This document shows, one piece after another, positions 1-9,670 of a stretch of DNA of 64,000 nucleotides. The notes beneath the pieces are model-generated. The model had not been told where the DNA came from, made no database searches, and saw only the letters and a program-made list of their open reading frames with translations. The translations under genes and the position numbers were made by a program. Source of the DNA: Silene conica (Eukaryota; Streptophyta; Magnoliopsida; Caryophyllales; Caryophyllaceae); NCBI GenBank assembly GCA_029255685.2, contig CM055314.2:5536399-5600398 (forward strand), in the 5' to 3' direction. Within the stretch, counting starts at the first letter, position 1. Each line of letters opens with the position of its first letter.

Positions 1-193
1 ATGTGTGCTTTCCATAGAGCACCATTATGTAAACTGTTCAAGCTTTCAGAAGAAAAAATGTGTATTCTCTTCTCCTGTCCACTATTGATGGACAAAGACA
101 AACCATAGATGCAAGGCATTTCAAACAAAAACTTATATGAGACGGTCTCGTCATCAACAACATTGACGACATTAAACAAAACGCGTTTCTGAG

Positions 194-1198
194 TCACTTT
201 CTCCTTGATCTCGAGACAGCAGTAGTCTTCCTTGCAGGCGTCTCATCGACATTCATAGGCACAGGCAGTGGCGGCTTCTTAGCATTACTCCTCAATGAAT
301 ACCGAGGATGCTGGCTACGGTCCACAGTATTTATGCTTTCGGCTTTTTTCTTGAATACCTTCTTATTCGATGCATCAACCTTAACCCTGAGACTGTAGGC
401 AGCTTTCGGTTCATCCACCTCATTTCCGGCTTTCTTTTTCCTCAGTCTCTCATTCCTCATTGCAATGTACTCGTCGTAGAATTGACCCTTCTCGAACCCA
501 GACGCTAATTTTGTTGTGCAACTTGAATAATTCTTGGCATTCATTGCAGCAAGTTCATCTTGCACCATTTTTGAAAGAGCACTTAATTCTGTTGAAATTG
601 CTTGATGTTCTGCCATTATATCTGATGATTTCATCTGGGGTTTGGTCATTCTTGCTGCATTTAATTGAAAACGTAAATAAACCAATTAAATTTCGGAATT
701 AGTTCCAGTAATCGAACCCACCTAAACCCGTCATTAAACTCTATTCAATGATAGCTACAAATGATGTGGATAAGCTATTATAAAGTCGTTGTAGCAGTAC
801 GTGGTACAACATTCATATTAGTGCAATCGTCACTACATTAAAAATATCCAGAAAACCGAATCAATTTATCTGATTCAAATTCAGTAGTTTCGCAGCACTA
901 ATCCGCAAAATCAAATAATCAATAGAATCAAATATGAATCATTAGCAAACAATCTAGTCTAACAATAATGAAAACCTCAAATAACCCAGAAAACATAACA
1001 AAGAAAAGATTATTCCTGCTAATGAGTAGCGACTGCGAATTTTCCCGTGATAAAAAAATCAGGATCAGCTAAGGTATGTCAAATTAAATTACCTATTGGA
1101 GTACGCAAAAGCGTGTTTGTGTTAGATGGTTTAAGAGGACGGCGAGTGCGAGACCGCATAGGAGATCTAGCAAGAGGAGGCCTCCGATCAGTCTTCAT
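194..1198 (-). CDS. Conserved plant basic protein of unknown function, two exons
   Basis: Two exons on the minus strand. Exon 1 runs 1198-1093 and encodes a start with MKTDRRPPLARSPMRSR; it ends at an AG|GTAATT donor. Exon 2 runs 654-194 after an ATGCAG acceptor; the phase-1 junction keeps the frame, giving about 188 residues. The N-terminus is basic with SP and TP sites (RSPM, RTPI) that could be proline-directed kinase targets. The middle (about residues 45-75) is helical, followed by an EKGQFYDEY...RNERLRKKK motif and a basic tail (RSRRK) that could serve for nuclear localisation. I believe similar uncharacterised proteins occur in other eudicots but cannot name a function. The exon 1 join is inferred; a further small exon in the 438-bp intron cannot be excluded. 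Confidence 0.6.
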
Positions 1199-2235
1199 TC
1201 TGCAGATTAGACAAAGTAAAGACACACACAAAAAAATTGTGGGTTTAGATAGATTTATAACTCCGTTGTAAATTATTCTTGTTTACAACGGTGGTAAACA
1301 CGAATTTGTGTTTTTCTTATACAAAAATTGGGAAATGCATTCCTATAATTTAATCATATACTGATTAATTGAAAGATAATTAATGAAGTGTACCTGCTAA
1401 TGATATGAATACGGAGAAAAAAATGTAAGAATTTAGCCTCAGAATTCAGAAATTGACATGTTCAAAGATAATGGGCGGCTGTTTGAATTTTAAAGGTGTA
1501 CGAGTGTAACGGTCAAATTTTTAATATTCATGCATTATATCAGCAATATAAAATCACATTTGTATGGTCACAAATACTACAAAAGTGTTCCCGAAAATGT
1601 ATTAGTTTCTGTTTGATAAATAACAATTAATTTTAGTGTAAATAGATTGTAAGATCAGATTATAAATGAGAGATTTTATTGGAAGATTTGACTAACATGC
1701 ATATTATAATTAGAAGGATTAATTTGACTGTTGGGTAATTAACTCATTTCGATTAGTAGATTGTTAGTTTTTTTATAAATGGAATAAAATTTTCGATCTA
1801 TTTTACATAATCTATAGGTCGGGGTAAGCAACATAATGTAAAATATATATTGACCCTAAATATGTTGTTTTATTATGAAGTTTATGAAAGATTAAAATTA
1901 GCATATTGATTGGTCAAACATGCTAAAAACCTTCAATGTGCTAAAAATCGGTCAGTATATCATTTATCAAACACCCCCTTACTCCCTTAGTTTAGTGGTT
2001 AAGAGTTAAGACGGATATATCTATGGTCCATTATGTTCTTTTTTTTTGATACAACTAATAGTCCATTATGTTTTAATATCGTGAGATAGTTCTATCGTAC
2101 AAAAAACAATTCATTTATTAACAATGGATGAATGATTTTCTTTATAAAAATGAAGCGTTTTACGATTTAATATCCTTTTACTATGTAATCTGCCCCGTTA
2201 TATATATGACACCTGTATATGGTAAGAGATTAATC
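1199..2235. other. AT-rich intergenic DNA, no gene seen
   Basis: This is the upstream region of the 194-1198 gene. I see no open frame with coding character and no clear transposon ends. It presumably holds that gene's promoter, but no single TATA box stands out. Confidence 0.5.
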
Positions 2236-2305
2236 CAAATAAAAACAAAATAAGCTAAATCTTAGCCCAATAAATAAAAACAAAATAAGCTAAATCTTAG
2301 CCCAA
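2236..2305. repeat. 35-bp tandem duplication
   Basis: The segment containing AATAAGCTAAATCTTAGCCC occurs twice back to back with a 35-bp period and almost no differences, so it is a recent local duplication. Confidence 0.85.
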
Positions 2306-2335
2306 TTTGTTAAGAAATCACGAAATCTCATTGTA

Positions 2336-2490
2336 GACGGGAGATATCCGTCACTTCGGAGTGACGGATACTATTTTGTCTCACAAAATGCCCATTTAGA
2401 GGAGAGAGAGGGAAGCACATGAGAGGTGCCCCACCTTGTCCCCCTATTCATTTTGTGAGTATCGTTATCCGTCTCTCCATCCGACACCCA
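2336..2490. repeat. Short inverted-repeat (MITE-like) element
   Basis: The left arm (GTGACGGATACTATTTTG and on through CACAAAATG) is matched in reverse complement by the right arm (CATTTTGTGAGTATCG..ATCCGTC) about 60 bp away. This gives a fold-back structure of roughly 150 bp with no coding capacity. The exact ends and target duplication are not resolved. Confidence 0.5.
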
Positions 2491-3235
2491 TATTTAATTT
2501 TGTTGATTTTTGATTGATTTTACCTTTTAACGGATTTTTATTTTCGATTTTATGATTTAGCCAACAAATACAGACTCTTGTCGATTCAGGTTGAAACCAT
2601 ATTCAAGCCATGAAATTAAGATTGTTACATCAATGGTCTTTAATAGATCTGTTTACCAGTGAAGGAGCTACTCATAGGTAGTTAATAATTATACTCAAAT
2701 AGGGTACTTATGCTAAAATCGACCATATTTCGCAATGAGAAAATTAAAAATTTTAAAAAAGAAAATTAAAAAAAGAAAATAGTCACGAAAAAAAGCACCA
2801 TCATATTATATAATTCTACATGTTTGAAATCCGCTAGAGTTGAAAATTAACATTATCGAACTTGGTTTCTAAACTTCAACAATATAACTTAACAAAAAGG
2901 TTGTGGTTTATGATCGTGTTGGGTTTTGCATATATTACAAATAAGAGTCGTATGTTGGGTTGATGACATGATATAAGCCAAAAGATACGAGGGGACGTTT
3001 GGTTAGAAAAAAGGGGAAGAGAAAGGGAAATGAAATAAAAAAGGGTAAGAGGGAAAAAAAATTGATTACCTAAAACTTAATTGGTTATTTGGTTACAACA
3101 AGAAGGGAAATTAATGATTCATTCACACTCACTCCTACCATTACCACACACCACCATAAACAAGCACTTATATACTGGCGGCGATGATGATGGTGGAGGT
3201 GTCATGACTGTGGTGGTGGTGGTGGTGGGTGTCAT

Positions 3236-3810
3236 TAGGGGTGTTCATAATAAACCGAACCGCAATAACCGAACTGAAAAATCGAAAAACCGTACATTTT
3301 TAAGGTTCGATTAACCGAACCGTTTTGACAAAGCGGTTCGGTGAACCGAATCGTTAAATTTATCATGGACAAGGTTCGGTTGAGGTTCGCAATTTTAGAA
3401 AAGAGGTTAACCGCGAACTGAACCGTTCACAAAAAAGTAAGCAAAAAATTAAAATATTATATAAAAAATTGTTCTTTTGTTTAATTAAAAAGTGTTTCCG
3501 GATTCAAAAATGATTAAAATGATTAATATTAAAGTTTCACTTATTAACTTTATTGTTGAGTATAATTAAATATTAAGAATTTAATTAAACTACTAGATAA
3601 AAATATCGAAAACTAAAGAAAAAGTATATTTAGCATGTTTATAGGTTAACCGGTAACCGAACCGCAAATAACCGTCTAAAGTGGTTAACCGAACCGCAAA
3701 TAACCGTTAGGAACGGTGCGGTTTAGGTTCGGTGTTTTGCCAAACCGAACCGTGCGCGAACTGTATTAAATATGAGGTTCGGTGAACCGAACCGCAAATG
3801 AACACCCCTA
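3236..3810. mobile_element. hAT-type MITE with perfect 8-bp target duplication
   Basis: The 575-bp element starts TAGGGGTGTTCAT and ends ATGAACACCCCTA, flanked on both sides by GGTGTCAT (3228-3235 and 3811-3818). An 8-bp target duplication is typical of hAT transposons. The inner arms hold many copies of AACCGAACCG and its complement, so the element can fold on itself. There is no transposase, so it is non-autonomous. Confidence 0.88.
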
Positions 3811-4119
3811 GGTGTCATGGCGGTGGTGGCAGTGGTAAGGGTGTCAGGGCGACGACGTGGTCACGGTGTTGATGGTGGTGGAGGTATTATGGCGGCGATG
3901 GCGATGGTAGTAATATTGTTTACAAATTCATCGAGCTCTCTCCATCGGGTAAGCAAAACAAGCAGGTACATACGGAAAAATATTTTATGAAAATTTTGAC
4001 TACTCGACCCCTCGACTCGTTGACTCGTCCCAAACACGCTAAATCAATTGTCAATGGGCTAAAAATTTAACGTGAGTCCTGCCTATATCCAGCTAACTCT
4101 TCAAAAACCGTAAAGATAA
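3811..4119. other. GTG-rich low-complexity DNA
   Basis: This stretch is rich in GGTGGT, GGCGGC and GATGG triplets and continues similar DNA just left of the hAT MITE (3175-3235), so the MITE landed inside the low-complexity tract. No gene is seen. Confidence 0.5.
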
Positions 4120-4370
4120 TGTTGGAGATACAAGTGGTCCACACCATAACAGATTCTGTTATGGATTCTGTTAGAGTTTCTAACTGATTCTGTTACGTGC
4201 TAACTAACAGATTAGGCATTACTTTGTACAGCTAACTACCTATAAATAGGATTGTAATATACTCAGATATTATTGATTGATAATAATAATCACAACTTAA
4301 TTTTGTCTTGCGTAAGAGCTCTGCTCAAACCTCCATTAATGAACTCTTCTTGAGCTTCATACATTTAACA
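4120..4370 (+). repeat. 5' LTR of the Copia element
   Basis: The 251-bp LTR is bounded by TG and CA. It contains CTATAAATAGG, a good TATA box for the retrotransposon promoter, at about 4240-4250. It matches the 3' LTR base for base as far as I can read. Confidence 0.95.
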
Positions 4371-4384
4371 TGGTATCAATCGCC
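4371..4384 (+). promoter_or_regulatory. Copia primer-binding site
   Basis: TGGTATCA directly follows the LTR and is complementary to the 3' end of initiator methionine tRNA, the usual primer for plant Copia reverse transcription. The match weakens after eight bases. Confidence 0.85.
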
Positions 4385-4464
4385 ATTTTTCTGATCCTGT
4401 GATTCTATTCATCAATCAATCATACAAATTCAGATTTCTTTTTTCAAATCCGCTGTGTTTCCTA

Positions 4465-7400
4465 ATGACTACACCTACTTCATCTGTCAATTCAACATCA
4501 CAATCAGTTTATAAAAATCCTTTACATCTCACTAATGGAGATCATGCTTTACTTCAAATCATTCCACATGTTTTCGAAGGCCAAAACTTCCTGCATTGGT
4601 CCAGAAATGTAAAAATTGCGCTTATCTCAAAGAATAAGCTCGGATTTATCAATGGCGGTTGCTCCAAACCTGCCGAAAATGATCCTACCTATGGTGATTG
4701 GATCAGAACTGATTACACAGTTTTGAGGTGGCTTCAATTTTCTCTCAGTGCAAAAATATCCAGCACTTTCAACTATGTCACGTCTTCCAAACAACTTTGG
4801 GATGAACTCAATGAAAGGTACAATCAATCCAATGCGCCTCACTTATATAAACTTCGCAAAGAAATTACTCAAATTTCTCAAGGAAATGATTCTGTTTCTG
4901 AGTATTATGCTCGATTGAAATCAGCCTGGGAGGATCTTATATCAATTGATCCTATACCAGATTGTACTTGCAATACTATTGCTGCTTGTTCTTGCCAACT
5001 CTTGAAGCGTATCATTGAAAGAGATAACAAAAACAATCTCATAATCTTTCTTATGGGCCTTGACAACAAGTATGACCAGATTCGTGGTCACATACTTGCT
5101 TTAGATCCTTTACCTACTGTCAATCAAGCTTTTGCAAAAGTTCATCAATCTGAGATGCAGAAGCAAATTACTGAGACAGAGGCTAAAGTTGACCTGGAAG
5201 GAGTAGCTATGGCTGCTACACAACATAATACTGTTGTTCAGAACACTGGAGGTACTCAGACTGCAAACACCTGGAGAAGAGATGGCAAGAAGCAGAAAGT
5301 TGCCTACTATTGTGATAAGTGTGAGAAGTATGGACACACTCTTGCTTACTGCTGGTATAATCCTCAAGGCAGGGGCAGGGGTAGGGGTAGATCCTCTAAT
5401 ATGCAGAATCCTGGTAGAAGATTAGCTGCTAATGTTGAAGAAACTCAATACATTGCAGACACTCCCTGTGAAATGGTTAATGAGCCTCAAGGTTCTTCTA
5501 ATGGTGTTGACACTCATGATCCATCATTCATTCAAGCTGTGGCAAAAGAAATACTCAAAATGCAAAGTATGAATGCTAATGAACATCCTGAGGCAAACTT
5601 TGCAGGTACTCTTTTAGCCTCGACAGTTTTACATACATCACACATATCTAATCATAACTGGATAGTTGATTCAGGTGCATCTAATCATATGACATATGAT
5701 TTTAGTCAATTTTTGACGCACAAACAGTTGAGTAAGCCTATAGCTATCACTTTACCTGATGGTCAAGTGAAACTGGTCAAGTACACTGGGGACATACAGT
5801 TAACAGCCACTCTTAAACTCACTGATGTTCTCTATATTCATGATTTTCGACATAATCTCTTGTCCTTAGGGAAGCTTTTATCCCAAACTGGTTTCTCTGC
5901 TAATTTTTCCCCATCTCATTGCACCATTCAGGACCCTTCCACTAAGGAGGTGCTTTGTACTGGATGGAGACAAGCTGGTGTTTACCATTTAAGAGCTTAT
6001 TCATGTAATAAACAAATATTACAAAATTCATGTAGTTCTTTGTCTGCTGCTGCTATTAATACTACTGATGTTGCTTTGTTGCATAGTAGGCTAGGTCATT
6101 CTTCTTTAAATGCTCTTCAGCATGTAATGCCTAGTTCAATATCAAATAAAAAGAACTTTCATTGTGATACATGTATACTTGCTAAGCACCATAAAATTCC
6201 TTTTCCCCTCAGTACATCTTTTACTACAACTCCATTTGAATTGTTACACATGGATCTTTGGGGCCCATATAGGCAACAGTCTTTGAGAGGTCATTTCTAC
6301 TTCTTTACTATAGTAGATGATTTTTCTAGGATCACTTGGACCATTTTACTTAAAGATAAAACATCCTTATCCAATACATTGGATCATTTCATAGCTTATG
6401 CCAGAAATCAATTTGGAAAGCATATAAAGGTCATAAGGAGTGATAATGGTGGTGAAATTATACATCATGAATGTAGCAACCTTTTCTCTACTAAAGGTAT
6501 TGTCCACCAAAAGTCTATTCCTGGTAACCCACAACAAAATGGGAGGGTTGAAAGGAAACATCGTCACCTATTGGAGACTGCAAGAGCTATTAGACTTCAG
6601 GCTTGTTTACCAAAGAAATTTTGGGGTGAGCTAATACTTGCTGCCACTCACCTTATCAACCTCATGCCTACTGCAAATTTACAATGGAAGACACCACATG
6701 AGGTGTTATTTGGGCAGCCACCAGATTACACTCATCTCAGAACTATAGGGTGTTTATGCTATGCAGCTCATAAAAGTTCTGATAAGTTTGAACAAAGAGC
6801 TTTCAGATGTATTATGCTGGGATATCCCTTTGCCCAAAAAGGATACAGGTTGTTTGACATTGACAATCACAAACTAATTCTCAGCAGAGATGTTCTTTTC
6901 AAAGAGCATATTTTTTCATACTCACCTGGGTTTAAACATTCTGTCACACCAGAATTTATCCTTAACAATTCTTTGCTTTCTCAGTTGCTCGAAGAAGACA
7001 ATACTAATACATCACATACTACAAATTCTTCAAACAATAACACTAATTCAGATAATACTACTATCTCACATACTACAAATTCTTCAAATAATAACACTAA
7101 TAGTCCAGAAACAGTTGGCACTAATTCTTCAGACACTGTTACTGTGAATAATGGGCCAGAACGCTTTGATGCTCCTGCTGCTCATACAACTGAGATGAAC
7201 AATACTCCTGCTGAGGACATTTCTGTTGTCAGAAAGTCTCATAGACACAGGCAGTTATCTAGTAAACTTCAAGGGTATATTTGTAAAGGATTGCCTCCTT
7301 CTATCCTTGCTCCTGGTCTACCAAATGAGACTTCTGATCCATCTGAAACTCAAACAACAAGTCTTATTGCTGCTGCCATTGATCTTCAAGGTTATTCACC

Positions 7401-8982
7401 AGATTTTCAGCAATCTTTTCAGAATACTATTCTTCTTTATGAACCTTCCACTTATGCTCAAGCAAGCTTGCATTCTCATTGGAGAGATGCCATGGCCAAG
7501 GAATTACAAGCCCTTGAACAAAATGAAACCTGGGTACTCACATCCCTACCACAAGGGAAGAAAGCAATTGGAGCAAAATGGATATTCAAAATCAAATTTA
7601 ATCCAAATGGCACTGTTGAAAGGTACAAGGCTAGGCTTGTCGCCAAAGGTTATAATCAAATAGAAGGCAAGGATTATAAACACACCTTTAGCCCTGTGGC
7701 AAAGTTAACCACAGTCAGAGTTGTTATTGCTCTTGCAGCAGCTAAAGGATGGCCCATACACCAGCTTGATATCAACAACGCCTTTCTTCATGGCTTCTTA
7801 GATGAAGAAGTTTACATGATCAAACCAGAGGGTTATAATGTTGGCAATAATGAGGATGTGTGTCTTTTGAAAAGATCTCTATATGGCTTAAAACAAGCCT
7901 CACGCCAATGGAACATAGAATTGTCCAAGTTCCTCATCAAACATGGCTTCAGTCAATCCAAATCCGATTATTCTATGTTTACTCATACTGATGATCATGG
8001 GAATTTTACAGTGATTGTTGTCTATGTGGATGATTTGGTGGTCACTGGCAACAATCAAACTCATATCGCATCAATCAAACAACTCCTTGATAAAGCATTC
8101 ACTATCAAGGATTTAGGTCCTTTGAGGTATTTTCTGGGAATTGAAGTTGCCAGATCTTCTACAGGGATTCTGCTAAATCAACGGAAGTATATTTTGGATA
8201 TACTCAAAGACAGTCACATGGAAGACTGCAAGGCAGCCAAATTTCCCTTACCCAGGGGCTTACATTTGACTACTGATGAAGGAGAGCCTCTGCCACATGC
8301 TGAAGTATACAGAAGGATTGCTGGCAGACTACTGTATCTCAATTTAACTCGCCCTGACATTTCTTACAGTGTCCAGCAATTGAGCCAGTTTCTAGCAGTT
8401 CCTAGAGTGCCTCATTTCAATGCAGCTCTGCATCTGATCCGATATCTGAAGGGCACTATTAATCTAGGCCTTTTTTATCCTTCATCTACAGACCTCACAG
8501 TCACAGGCTATTGTGATGCTGATTGGGGCACCTGTGCCTATACTGGACGATCACTCACTGGCTATTGTGTGTTCTTAGGGTCTTCACTTATTTCTTGGAA
8601 AACAAAGAAACAAGCAACAATTAGTAAGTCATCTGCAGAGTCTGAGTATCGCAGCATGAGCCAAACTTCGAGTGAATTGGTTTGGATTAATGAACTTCTC
8701 CAGGAACTACGTGTAACAGTCCCATTACCAATCACTCTTCACTGTGATAACAAAGCTGCCCAGCACATTGCAGCTAATCCTATCTTCCATAAACGCACTA
8801 AACACCTCAAGCTTGATTGCCATTATGTCAGGGAACGAATTCAGGAAGGTTTGATCAAGACTGCACATATCTCAACTCATTCACAAATTGCAGATGTTTT
8901 TACAAAAGCGCTTGGGGAACAGCAACATTTCCATTTCGTGTCCAAGTTGGGACTTCTGGATTCTTCACCAAGTCCCACTTGA
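4465..8982 (+). CDS. Copia Gag-Pol polyprotein (1505 residues)
   Basis: This single frame encodes all proteins needed for Copia replication. In order: a Gag domain (residues about 20-230); a CCHC zinc knuckle CDKCEKYGHTLAYC near 282; an aspartic protease core VDSGASNHMT near 402; a GAG-pre-integrase HHCC region (LHSRLGH); an integrase core with MDLWG, RSDNGG and GRVERKH supplying the D, D and E; reverse transcriptase with KARLVAKGYNQ and the catalytic YVDD near nucleotide 8021; and RNase H (YCDADWG, SKSSAESEY). The open frame reaches upstream to 4399 from a GTG, but the first ATG (MTTPTSS) at 4465 is the likely start. I see no stop or frameshift. The integrase-before-RT order defines Copia. 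Confidence 0.95.
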   Translation: MTTPTSSVNSTSQSVYKNPLHLTNGDHALLQIIPHVFEGQNFLHWSRNVKIALISKNKLGFINGGCSKPAENDPTYGDWIRTDYTVLRWLQFSLSAKISSTFNYVTSSKQLWDELNERYNQSNAPHLYKLRKEITQISQGNDSVSEYYARLKSAWEDLISIDPIPDCTCNTIAACSCQLLKRIIERDNKNNLIIFLMGLDNKYDQIRGHILALDPLPTVNQAFAKVHQSEMQKQITETEAKVDLEGVAMAATQHNTVVQNTGGTQTANTWRRDGKKQKVAYYCDKCEKYGHTLAYCWYNPQGRGRGRGRSSNMQNPGRRLAANVEETQYIADTPCEMVNEPQGSSNGVDTHDPSFIQAVAKEILKMQSMNANEHPEANFAGTLLASTVLHTSHISNHNWIVDSGASNHMTYDFSQFLTHKQLSKPIAITLPDGQVKLVKYTGDIQLTATLKLTDVLYIHDFRHNLLSLGKLLSQTGFSANFSPSHCTIQDPSTKEVLCTGWRQAGVYHLRAYSCNKQILQNSCSSLSAAAINTTDVALLHSRLGHSSLNALQHVMPSSISNKKNFHCDTCILAKHHKIPFPLSTSFTTTPFELLHMDLWGPYRQQSLRGHFYFFTIVDDFSRITWTILLKDKTSLSNTLDHFIAYARNQFGKHIKVIRSDNGGEIIHHECSNLFSTKGIVHQKSIPGNPQQNGRVERKHRHLLETARAIRLQACLPKKFWGELILAATHLINLMPTANLQWKTPHEVLFGQPPDYTHLRTIGCLCYAAHKSSDKFEQRAFRCIMLGYPFAQKGYRLFDIDNHKLILSRDVLFKEHIFSYSPGFKHSVTPEFILNNSLLSQLLEEDNTNTSHTTNSSNNNTNSDNTTISHTTNSSNNNTNSPETVGTNSSDTVTVNNGPERFDAPAAHTTEMNNTPAEDISVVRKSHRHRQLSSKLQGYICKGLPPSILAPGLPNETSDPSETQTTSLIAAAIDLQGYSPDFQQSFQNTILLYEPSTYAQASLHSHWRDAMAKELQALEQNETWVLTSLPQGKKAIGAKWIFKIKFNPNGTVERYKARLVAKGYNQIEGKDYKHTFSPVAKLTTVRVVIALAAAKGWPIHQLDINNAFLHGFLDEEVYMIKPEGYNVGNNEDVCLLKRSLYGLKQASRQWNIELSKFLIKHGFSQSKSDYSMFTHTDDHGNFTVIVVYVDDLVVTGNNQTHIASIKQLLDKAFTIKDLGPLRYFLGIEVARSSTGILLNQRKYILDILKDSHMEDCKAAKFPLPRGLHLTTDEGEPLPHAEVYRRIAGRLLYLNLTRPDISYSVQQLSQFLAVPRVPHFNAALHLIRYLKGTINLGLFYPSSTDLTVTGYCDADWGTCAYTGRSLTGYCVFLGSSLISWKTKKQATISKSSAESEYRSMSQTSSELVWINELLQELRVTVPLPITLHCDNKAAQHIAANPIFHKRTKHLKLDCHYVRERIQEGLIKTAHISTHSQIADVFTKALGEQQHFHFVSKLGLLDSSPSPT

Positions 8983-8990
8983 GGAGGGGA
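8980..8990 (+). promoter_or_regulatory. Copia polypurine tract
   Basis: TGAGGAGGGGA lies immediately upstream of the 3' LTR and overlaps the stop codon; it primes plus-strand DNA synthesis. Confidence 0.85.
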
Positions 8991-9241
8991 TGTTGGAGAT
9001 ACAAGTGGTCCACACCATAACAGATTCTGTTATGGATTCTGTTAGAGTTTCTAACTGATTCTGTTACGTGCTAACTAACAGATTAGGCATTACTTTGTAC
9101 AGCTAACTACCTATAAATAGGATTGTAATATACTCAGATATTATTGATTGATAATAATAATCACAACTTAATTTTGTCTTGCGTAAGAGCTCTGCTCAAA
9201 CCTCCATTAATGAACTCTTCTTGAGCTTCATACATTTAACA
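8991..9241 (+). repeat. 3' LTR of the Copia element
   Basis: This is the second 251-bp LTR, ending TTAACA and followed by the target duplication GATAA. No differences from the 5' LTR were seen. Confidence 0.95.
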
Positions 9242-9246
9242 GATAA

Positions 9247-9670
9247 AACGCAAATACAAATTCAAATTCCTTCATTACGTGATGTTTCAATTTCAAGGAA
9301 AACAAACCATCAACCCTCTCCAAAACTATACACAAGAGCTAATACGTACATCTAATATACACAATAACTCGAAGGGTCCATTCAACTTACAGGTAACAAT
9401 ATATACAAAGCAGCAAGTGGAGTGACGGGTCAAATATTATCTATGTTGGTAGATAAACAAAATAGTTTGCTAGTATTGAAGTATTTTACTTTTGTCTTAT
9501 TTCTCCCACATGGATATTACTTGATCCGTCGCAATCTTACAACGAATATGTCCGTCGTAAATGAGAATTTATGTTATACAAGCTACTTATACAGTTGTAC
9601 ACTTGTACTATGTGAAACTCACGCTTCCATTAACTATTCCATTCAACTATTGCGTCGACGCATTGTTTGG
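9247..9670. other. 3' flank of the PUB15-like gene
   Basis: No gene is seen. The region lies downstream of the E3-ligase stop codon and should contain its 3' UTR. Confidence 0.5.

Larger units (their letters stand above)
4120..9241 (+). mobile_element. Complete Ty1/Copia LTR retrotransposon, young and intact
   Basis: The element is 5122 bp: LTR, primer-binding site, one long polyprotein frame, polypurine tract, LTR. It is flanked by the 5-bp duplication GATAA (4115-4119 and 9242-9246). Both LTRs are 251 bp, start TGTTGG and end TTAACA, and I see no difference between them by eye. Intact LTRs and an intact reading frame mean recent insertion and possible current activity. It sits about 430 bp downstream of the PUB15-like gene's stop codon, in opposite orientation. 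Confidence 0.97.
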
